DNA of 64,000 nucleotides from Cephalopachus bancanus (Eukaryota > Chordata > Mammalia > Primates > Tarsiidae), in assembly GCA_027257055.1 (NCBI GenBank), contig JAPVLO010000182.1, positions 1,178,001 through 1,242,000 on the forward strand, in the 5' to 3' direction. This document shows, in pieces, positions 55,935 through 64,000 of this stretch (position 1 is its first letter; each line of letters opens with the position of its first letter). The position numbers and the translations under genes are program-made. Under the pieces are notes generated by a model that worked only from the letters and a program-made list of their open reading frames with translations, did no database searches and was not told where the DNA came from.

Positions 55935-56160
55935 CAGAGAAGAGTGTTGCTTTGGGGCTAAGGAAGCCTGACCCAGGAGCTAGTGCTGGTTGTTTGCCCT
56001 TGGCCATGGGACTCAGCCACACTGTGCTTCAGTTGTGCACATGTCAAGTGAGGGTGATACTAATCTGCCGCAGGGTTGTTGTGAGAATTCAGTGAGATAT
56101 CAAATGAAAAGTGCTCGGCACAGTGCCTGGAACAGAGGGAGTGCTCAGTGTTATAATCTG
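55935..56160 (+). repeat. MIR SINE
   Basis: 'ccacactgtgcttcagttg', 'gcagggttgttgtgagaatt', 'aaagtgctcggcacagtgcc' follow the MIR order. Confidence 0.8.
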
Positions 56161-56449
56161 TCTGTTTTGCTTGTAATTATTCTCCTGGTAAAGCGAGAAA
56201 ACACAGCAACTCCTCAGTGTTCTTATGAGAAGCCGTTTGGAGAGTGTTGAACACAGGATTGTTTCAAACTGCCCTCCTTGCCTGTTCTCCGTTGCTGTCC
56301 TGCCCCTGGCATATCCCTTCCCACGTGCAGACTTTTTCTCCGCCTCCTTGCCATATTTCTGCTCCTGCTTCTGTCTGGAGCACTTTTCCTTTTCTTTTCT
56401 ACCGTAAAATTCTTTCTGAAGAAAGCGTACCCTCCTTTTGAGACCCATC

Positions 56450-56716
56450 TTTTTTTTGAGTCAGGGTCTCACTCTGTCACCCAGGCTGAGTGCAGGGACA
56501 TGATCGTGGCTCACCACAGCCTCAACCTCTTGGGCTCAAAGCAATCCTTCCACCTCCGCCTCTCAAGCAGCTGGGACTACAGGTGTGTGCCACCACATCC
56601 AGCTAATTTTAAAAACGTTTTTTGTAGAGATGAAATCTCACACTCCTGGACTCAAGCAATCCTCTTGCCTTGGCCTCTCAGAGTGTTGGGATCACAGGTG
56701 TGGGCCGTGCTGGGCC
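56450..56716 (-). mobile_element. Alu SINE, old, with small internal deletion
   Basis: 'agggtctcactctgtcaccc', 'ctcaagcagctgggactac' and 'tcagagtgttgggatcac' in antisense Alu order. About 20 bp around the usual 'ctatgttgcccaggctgg' segment are missing. Flanks AGACCCATCT/AGACCCACCT are a decayed target duplication. Confidence 0.9.
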
Positions 56717-56833
56717 TCACAAGACCCACCTTCATATGACAGAAATATTCTAAGATGGAGAAGAGTCATTTGATAGAAGTGTTAATCGACAAGATGTACA
56801 AATTCACACATGTTTTGGCCTCAGGAAGTTATA

Positions 56834-57392
56834 GACAGGGTGACCCCCAAAAACTGGAATTCTTTTTTTGGAGGGCAGGCCCCTTGTAGTGCAGGGTTCC
56901 CCCATTAGTTAAGTAATCTAAGAACCCACTGGCATCAGTATAGCAGTTGGCAGAGCTGTGACAGGCTGTGCTCAGCTTCAGCGAATTTTTTTTGGAGATT
57001 CTTTCAGTGTGTTTGCCCATTTGATAATGGGTGATTTACGAGCTCACCTGCCTGCAACGTGCTGAGTATTCAGCAATTTTGGACCCCGAATGGCATGACC
57101 CCATGCCCCACCCTCCCTCTTCACTGGGTCTTGCCCCAAGTGACTTTTTTTTTGTTTCCCTGGATGAAAGAAGTCCTCAAGGGAAACATTTTGCTGATGT
57201 GAAAGAGGTGAAACAGAAAAGAAGCACAAAAATCATCAGAATTGATGAGTTCAAAAACTGTTTGAGCAGTGGAAAAGGTGTCTCGATAGGTACAGAGAAA
57301 GTACTCTGAAGGTGACTGAAATTTGAACATGTAAGAATAAATATACAATTTTTTATAAATAAATTCTGGGTTTATTTTGGGTTCCCTCATTG
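56834..57392 (+). mobile_element. Mariner-type (TcMar) DNA transposon, internally deleted, copy 1
   Basis: Degenerate inverted ends (GACAGGGTGACCCCCAAAAA versus the reverse of the 3' end CAATGAGGGAACCCAAAAT) sit between TA dinucleotides (56832-56833 and 57393-57394), the mariner target. The interior keeps the C-terminal part of a transposase: HPPSSLGLAPSDFFF then GKHFADVKEVKQK and IDEFKNC, matching the mariner 'LAPSDFFLF' region with the third catalytic Asp. The N-terminal and central parts are missing and the frame is broken, so it is inactive. Confidence 0.82.
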
Positions 57393-57409
57393 TATGTCCA
57401 CACATAGCT

Positions 57410-60235
57410 CATGTGTTTGACTATTACTGTAATGGAAGAAAGTTCTTGGATGCACCAATTTTATCTTCACTTGGAGTCTTTCTGGAGAACTCTTAGAAAC
57501 TTCTCTAAGGTTTCCTCTCAAAATGGTGCTAGGTGCTTCTGAGATATTTTTGGTCACATAGGAGTCCTAGCTAGGCAATCTGCAACTCTCAAGGGTTTAG
57601 TCAAGATTGTACAAATGTAAGAGTCCTTCTTTGGCCACTGTCATTAGAAAGCTCTCAAGAAAAGGTCTTCACCAAGTGGTCTGACTTGACCAATTCTGAT
57701 CCAGGCTCTGCCCTGTCTTTGTCTTCACAGAATACCTGCAGGCTTCACATTATCAACAGGCCAGTAATTCAGCTTTAATCTGTTCTTTCCTTGGCAGGAT
57801 GAACTCCTATTCTACTCCTTTTGCCCTATTAGGTTGGTACTAGCCGTTAGACTCTTGAGCAATTGATACCTTTACCCAAGAAGATGTTGGCTTTGACTGT
57901 CTCTCATGTTCTGTGGTCCTCTTTGTAAATACACACACACTTAAACAGTGCTTTCAATTGATCTTTTCTACATTTTACAATTGGTCCCGGAAGAATGAGT
58001 AAAGTAGAAGCCCATTCAAATTAATATTTTGTGTCTTTCTTGTGACATCAGGGGAATCTTGCCTTGAATTATAACTTTTTGGAGGGAATATTTATTTTAC
58101 AAGTCCCGACGAGACTGGAAAACCCTGGGGAGCCCTGTGTCTTACTCATCTTTGAGTCCCGGTTTAGCACTCAGTGAACATTTGTAAAACGGAATCGGTA
58201 GTTGTCAAACTTTAGAGATGGGGTTTGTAACCGTGATAGCCACTTTACAGATGGCTTGGTTTCAAGATGGTCCTGGAGTCTCAGCATGAGGTGTCTGCCA
58301 GTCGCCTGCAGGTGGGTGTGACCTCGGATGTGTCAGTCGATCTCTCTGTACTCTGAAATCTCTGTCTGTGATGGGGATGAGACCACTGGGTTTAAGGAAG
58401 ACAGATAGAAAGGTGGTCTAATGGTACTGCAAGCACGGCACTTTTGTAGAGAGAAATTGCTGAATATTTTCTGCCTGGAGACTCTTTTGGAGTGTTTGCC
58501 TGATGAAGGATTAGCATTTCCTAGCACAATTCGTTTGTGGGAAACTCTGTCTCTTTTTCCTGTTTGTTTCAGGCTTATGACCATAACAGACTCTGTTTTC
58601 TGCCCAGCAAGTGAGAAGAAGAAATAGAGTAAAAGGCAATCTTAAGATGTCTAGTGTTAAACAGAAGTGCAAAAATTATCTCTAAATGAAAGACAGATCG
58701 CACATGTTTGCCCGAGAGAGCAAAGTTGGGCTGAGCTGAAGCAGAATGACAGAAATTCCTCTGACTTTTCCTTTCCAAGAGCAGCGGGGAATTATGTGCG
58801 CGAACTGACAGGAGATCTTAGCTCAGGGCTCCCCGTATGACAGGAGAGAAGACAGATAGGAGCAGAAAGGAGAAAACCTCTCTGAAACACAAGGTAACCA
58901 CTGAGCAAGATGGACGATTGAGGGACATGAGGCACCTCTCTGAGGATGCGTTCGAAAACGGTGCTGTCGCAAGAGTCAGGACTGGAGATGCGCAGAGACC
59001 GGGTGCTTCTTGGTCCCTGCAGAGTTGCATGTAAAGTCCTCAGTTCGGTTCTGGGTTTGACTCAGGTGGCCAAGGAGAAAAACAACTTCGCTTGGCTACT
59101 GGCTTTCTTCTTTTATGTCTTCTGACCTGCCTTACTGCTGCTGCCGGTAGCTGGGATTTTCTTTAGAAGAGAATGGTCTCCAGACTTGCTTTTGCTTGGA
59201 CTCAGTTTCTGTGTCCACAGCGGCAGTGGATTTCTGGAGATGACCCAGTGTCATGGTGAATCCTGCAAGGCTGGTGACTTCCAAGCCATTGCTGCATGTA
59301 TTTTAAATCCTGCAGGGTGAAGCCAGCCTTGAAGAGCCAGATTTACACAAGGGGGTCGACAGACCTGACTTGATAAATTAGGTAAATCTGGTGAACTGAT
59401 GCCTTGAGCTCCAAGTGTGGGAAAGGACGGCATCTCTGCACTTTATGTGTGAAGAAACCAGAGTCTACCTTTCTTTCTCTTCCCCCACCCCCACCTTTCT
59501 CTAGTTAAGTGTCTTTGGTCCTGCATCATGAGGGCACTGCTTCAAGACGTGTTTGTGGACCTCTAGTAACAGCCGACGGACTCCAGGAATTAGTGAATGT
59601 CCTGATTCTTTTGGAAGAAACACCACTCTAACGTGATCCTTATCCTGGATCCTCTTCAGAAAAGGAGTATGACCCAGGAATTCTCTAGGAAGGGGGTGTA
59701 GTCAACCGACCAAGACCTGGCTGTAGGTCACGAAGACCCAATCGGACGCCTCTAAAAGTCAGTGAGGCCCTTCAGATGCTGAAGTGCATGTCAAGGGTAT
59801 GTCAACCTCAAAGTTGGAGAGTTCATTATTCATTCATAGGCATCCTGATTCTTAGAGCTAATAGGCTGCTCTTATAGGCTGCCCTCGAGGCCTCTCTCGG
59901 CCCAGAAGGTCAGGGTCAGTAGCTGCAGAGAGGAACTCCAGAAGGTCATCGCCTTGAGGCCCCTGTAATACTTACGCACGCTGAGCTTTTTCTGTTTCAC
60001 CATGATGTGGATCTTAGTGAGTGAAGGAGAAGATGGGATGACCCTGAGCTACAGGACATTGGGAGAGGCCTATCCTTTTGCGCTGCATTAGGTACAGGGG
60101 GTCAGTATACTTTCCCAGAATGCTAAGCGCTTGGTGCAGATACTCTGGGGAGAGAGATGCTCTGACTGTTGTGACAGCTGTCTTTCAGTACTTGTTAGAG
60201 GGCTTCTCTCTCATCCAGAGCGTGTTAAAAATCCA
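57410..60235. other. TBX15 intron 1, mostly unique
   Basis: A faint L2-like piece at about 58.09-58.20 kb ('ctcatctttgagtcccgg') is too short for a firm call. Nothing else recognised. Confidence 0.5.
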
Positions 60236-60894
60236 TGCTAGGTGATGTACTGATGATGACATTTGGGCGGTTCTGTCTGAGGAAAACCCCCAGCCGACTT
60301 TTTAATCCCATCTACATCTATAGTTTTCAAAAAAACCTTAAAGTGTGTGGTAGTCAGGGTTGAGTTTGAGGCCTGGTATCTTTTTCTGGACCAAGAAGGG
60401 AACTCCCTGTGCCTGACTCTGGGGCTCACTGTCCACATCACAAGCTTCTTTTTAGACGGGATGTGTGACATCAACACCCTGTTTTGGAAACTCAAACCAG
60501 AACCACCAGACCTTCAGAAACTGGCTTCTGTGCTGAGAGCTTCTGGGCAGTATCTGCAAAACAGCCTGCGTACTTGCAAATGCAACATATTATCAGCACT
60601 CACTTTTCTGATATTCTGAGTTGTCTTTGTAAATCAATCTGTTCTTTTTTTAACCAGTAAGATTCATAATAATGTGTTTCTACGTGTTACCTTTTGATAG
60701 AAATACAATGCCGTCATCACACACAATACGATTAATAATAATTCCTTGATATTATCTTAGTCAGTCGTACTCATATTTCCCTGATTGACTCAGAAACTCA
60801 CTGCCACCATGATTTTCTGATCTGACTATAGTTCTTTTAAGGATGCCAACATGCAAAATAAGTTTCTATATGAGGCTGACCACCAGTGTAGACT

Positions 60895-60975
60895 CTTTAT
60901 AAAAAATTTTTATTTTTATTTTAAAGATGTGATGGGCTAGGTATACAAATGGTCATTGTACAGGTAAAGTTTAAG
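60895..60975 (-). mobile_element. Short L1 3'-end fragment (antisense)
   Basis: 'ttttattttaaagatgtgatg' (in parts) and 'ggctaggtatacaaatgg' match the L1 terminal sequence of the copies at 14.6 and 14.9 kb. Confidence 0.5.
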
Positions 60976-60979
60976 TCTC

Positions 60980-62180
60980 ACCTAACTGTAGATTTCTCAG
61001 GCCTCACCCTGAGAGACGCCTTTCGGCAGGTCTGATGGGGAGAAAGCATTGAAGTTTGTGCTTCAGAAAAGTCCTCAGTTGATTTTGATGCACTGCTAGG
61101 TTTGGAGACCACCGCTGTATACCACTATGTTTCTCTCAGAAATTCCAGGGAGTAAAGAGACTGGACAGTACACATTTGGTAGGTATGGTCAGAGTGCTCT
61201 GGCACTTGTATCTGCAAAGTTATTGCAACAGTCCTGCCAGATGCAAAATACATGTCACAACTGAGAACATTCATTACTATAGCTGGTCCAGAAAATTACT
61301 TTTTGTTTTAACAGGAATGACCTGTGGCTATTGACATAATGTGGGGGCAGTAAGTAATATCTGATTATAGATTCCCTAGGCAAATGGGGCTCAGGATGTT
61401 TTTATGGTTGTGGAAAATACAGCTTGTTATTTTATAGAGGGTCACAGAAAATGAAACTCCTTCAGGGATTTAACATTGATAACGAAATACCAATCTGGAA
61501 GTGAATTTAATTAGAATTAAATTTAATTTTATGCAGCATTTGCAACTCTTAGAATGATATTTGGACCTGAATAAAACACTAAATTGAATAAGACACAAGT
61601 TTAAAAGTGTAACATCTTTTGCCTACATGGCTTTAAATGACTGCTTTGTTTTATCTTCTACTTGTCCGTCTCCTACACTTAATTAATGGTTTGATTCATT
61701 GAGTTGGCAGAGAAGCTGCTGTTTTGATGGCATACGTCACGTTTGTCAGGCACATGGAGAACATAAAAACTTAGCTCGATTATTTTAAATCATTTGTTGG
61801 AAATACCGCCTCATCATGCCACTCCTTATGTGTCATTTTTATACATTTCCCACTACTGTGAGAGCTTGACCATTTTTGTCCTTTAGTTTTGAAATTATTC
61901 AGTTAGATTCTTGAATAAGTCAAAACAGTACTAAATAAACATGTTGAGTTGTAACTTTTTATATGGTTTGGTTCTCATGATACAACTCCCCCCCTCCACT
62001 GAGTAACCAAAAATTACTACTCATCACTTGTGGATTCCTCAACAAATAAATGTGCAGTTTGATGAGCAAGTGTTAGTCTGTATACCTTGATATTTGTTGA
62101 GTCTTTATGTGAAGGGTAGTACGTAGGTGTCAGAGAGTCAACCTTTTTTCTTTTCCCCCGCGGCACTTTGCTTGTATCTC
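60980..62180. other. TBX15 intron 1, nothing recognised
   Basis: AT-rich, apparently unique. Confidence 0.5.
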
Positions 62181-62188
62181 TAATAGTA

Positions 62189-62758
62189 TGAGGGAAGTCC
62201 CAAAAAACCCGGAATAATTTTTTTAGAGGATGGGCCTCTTATAGTACAGGCTCTCCCCTCTAGGTAAGTGTTCTAGAAAACCACTGGCATCAGTGTACCA
62301 GCTAGTGTTGTTGTGAGAGGCTGCATTCAGCTTCAGTGAATTTTTTTGGAGATTCTTTCAACGTTTGCCCATTTCGTGATGGATGATTTATGACCACACC
62401 TGCCCACACTGTGCTGAGTGTTCAGCAGTTTTTGGCCAACAGTGGCATGATCCCCATGCTCCACCCTCCCTCTTCAGCTGGTCTTGTCCCAGGTGACTTG
62501 TTTTTGGTTTCCCCGGATGAAAAACATTCTCAAAAGGAAAGATTTTGCTGATGGGAAGAGGTGAAACAAAAATGGCAGAAGAACTAAAAGGCATCAAAAT
62601 TGAAGAGTTCAAAAACTGTTTTGAGTAGTGGAAAAAGCATCTTGATAAGTGTATTGCATCAAATGGAGAGTACTTTGAAGATGACTGAAGTTTAAACATG
62701 TAAGAATAAATACACAATTTTTATAGATAAATTCTGCTTTTGGGGGCATCCCTTCTTG
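62189..62758 (+). mobile_element. Mariner-type DNA transposon, internally deleted, copy 2
   Basis: Same family and orientation as the copy at 56834-57392. Ends TGAGGGAAGTCCCAAAAA and the reverse CAAGAAGGGATGCCCCCAA lie between TA sites (62187-62188 and 62759-62760). The interior shares 'gatgaaaaacattctcaaa' and 'ttgaagagttcaaaaactg' and the tail 'taagaataaatacacaatt'. Its decayed transposase end is shifted out of frame. Confidence 0.8.
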
Positions 62759-62799
62759 TATACTGCAGTGATGGCATTGGAGTAGTTATTTGTTTATGA

Positions 62800-62930
62800 C
62801 TATTCCCTTGACTCGACCTAGTATTTGCTATAGGTCAGGAGTCTGTCTTCTCTCTCTGTATCTCTAGTCCTTACATCATCCCTGGTTTGTAATAAGTGCT
62901 CAATAAATTTGTGTGGCAGTTAATGAATTA
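62800..62930 (+). repeat. L2 3'-end fragment
   Basis: 'ctctctgtatctctagtcc' and 'aataagtgctcaataaattt' are the L2 terminal pattern. Confidence 0.6.
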
Positions 62931-63283
62931 ATCACAGCTTTGGGTTTTGTTTGTACTGGGCTATCGGATTAGCTATTTCAACTGAACCAACTGTCTGGAA
63001 AATTCAGTTAACCACTGGCCTTTCACCAAAAAAATCGCTTGTGTAATATTGCTTATATTTTATATTTGTATAGCAGTTTATTTTCTCCTAGTCCTATCTA
63101 CCCCAGACTGGAAAGTTAAGTTTATAATTTAATTTGGTTGCCTTAAAACCATATAAAACAAAGTCACTAGTCTTATCCTAGAAGTGAGAAAACAAATGAA
63201 GACAACTTGACCAAGATGACAGCCAGGTACGAGCAGAGCTCTGGGATAGACTCGCGGCTTTTCCACGAAAACTCCCAGTCTCA

Positions 63284-63587
63284 GCCGGGCTCGGTGGCTC
63301 AGCCCGTAATCCCAGCACTTTGGGAGGCTGAGGCGAGTGGATTGCCTGAGCTCGCAGGTTCGAGACCAGCCCAGGTAAATTGGCGAGATCTCGTCTCTAT
63401 AATAAATAAAAAAGTAGCTGGGTGTGGTAGCACGCGCTGGTAGTTCCGGCTACTTGGAAGACTGAGACGGAAGGATCGCCGGAGCCCAGCAGGCAGACGC
63501 CGGGGTGGCCGTGAGCATGACACTGCACTCCAGCCCGGGCGCGGGAGTGAGACTCCAACTCAAACAACAACAACGACAACAAAGACT
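63284..63587 (+). mobile_element. Alu SINE, strepsirrhine-type, young-looking
   Basis: 'gccgggctcggtggctcag' start, full dimer, CpG-containing, ending 'gagactccaactcaaac' with an AAC-rich tail. Target duplication TCCCAGTCTCA at 63273-63283 and 63588-63598. It is the least decayed Alu in the window and the best lineage marker. Confidence 0.94.
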
Positions 63588-64000
63588 TCCCAGTCTCAAC
63601 ACAACCTTTCCTTGCCTTGGGCACTGGGGGTGGGAGTTTAGAGGATGTTCTGGAGGCAGGCAGAGTACCATTTTACATTCTGAGGGTTCTGAAAGTGCAG
63701 CGGGTTTTCTCCTGGCTCTGTGGGAGTCAGGTTGAGGGCTGGCCCGTGGGCCCGTGGCAGTGACGTGGAAAGCGTCCTCCACTCTTCTTGAGGAGCAGTG
63801 TTTCTGGCCCCAGAATATCTACCTGTGTGATTCCTCAGCTGGTGTCTGGCAGGCCCAGGAGCACCTGCTGTGCCTGACTGAGGAAATCCCTGCTTGATTA
63901 GATACCTTTTCTGGGGCTGGGCCTCTGGTGACTTCTATGCCTAAACTGCCGTCTGCTTGGCAAGCATATCGATGCGTTTTGCCTGAAAAACTGAATCAAA

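Larger units (their letters stand above)
42073..64000 (+). other. TBX15: TBX15 intron 1 (partial)
   Basis: It begins GTGAGT and continues to the window end with no further TBX15 exon recognised; I looked for the DSEQSTGSDSE and MSSMEEIQ segments and did not see them. The first 7 kb is CpG-rich and probably regulatory, the rest is ordinary repeat-bearing intron. Other first exons of the gene could lie here but cannot be defined from sequence. Confidence 0.85.

Overview
This is nuclear DNA from a mammal, almost certainly a primate and probably a strepsirrhine (lemur or loris type). It has spliced genes with large introns, CpG islands and a dense load of Alu, MIR, L2, L1, MaLR/ERVL and DNA-transposon fossils. 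The youngest Alus end in GACTCCAACTCAAA and have the TGGCTCAGCCTGTAATCC-type left arm seen in strepsirrhine Alus. The L1 3' ends (TGAATTGTACCCCCATCTT) also differ from human L1. No tRNA-derived galago-type monomer was noticed, so a lemuriform is slightly favoured. The species is inferred, not proven.

Only two protein-coding genes can be supported, both on the + strand and in the same order as the human 1p12 locus. At the left are the last two coding exons of WARS2 (mitochondrial tryptophanyl-tRNA synthetase): 2655-2773 and 4720-5168, joined in phase across a 1.9-kb intron, with the KMSKS catalytic loop intact and the stop at 5166-5168. At 41868-42072 lies the first coding exon of TBX15, a T-box developmental transcription factor. 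It encodes the N-terminus with its eh1-like Groucho motif and nuclear localisation signal, and ends at a GTGAGT donor in phase 1. Everything to the right of it is TBX15 intron 1 and runs off the window.

Layout: 1-2654 WARS2 intron; 2655-5168 WARS2 end; 5.2-22 kb a repeat-rich intergenic stretch with one small CpG-rich patch (12.3-12.7 kb) and an antisense L2 LINE (about 16.6-19.9 kb) broken up by LTRs, Alus and GA repeats; 22.7-46 kb a chain of large CpG islands, the usual setting of a Polycomb-controlled developmental gene, with AT-rich candidate regulatory cores inside it (30.9, 37.3 and 43.2 kb); 41.3-41.9 kb the TBX15 promoter and 5' leader (two inverted CCAAT boxes, a GC box, two short upstream ORFs); 48.7-49.4 kb a last CpG island inside intron 1; 50-64 kb ordinary intron with MIR/L2/L1/Alu copies and two copies of one mariner-type DNA transposon.

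The very long open frames in the CpG islands (for example 786 codons on - and 662 codons on + over the same bases at 22.9-25.3 kb) come from GC-rich sequence lacking stop codons and are not called as genes. No tRNA, rRNA, CRISPR or microbial-type system was seen. The most interesting material is regulatory: the islands and AT-rich cores in the WARS2-TBX15 gap and the architecture around the TBX15 first exon.
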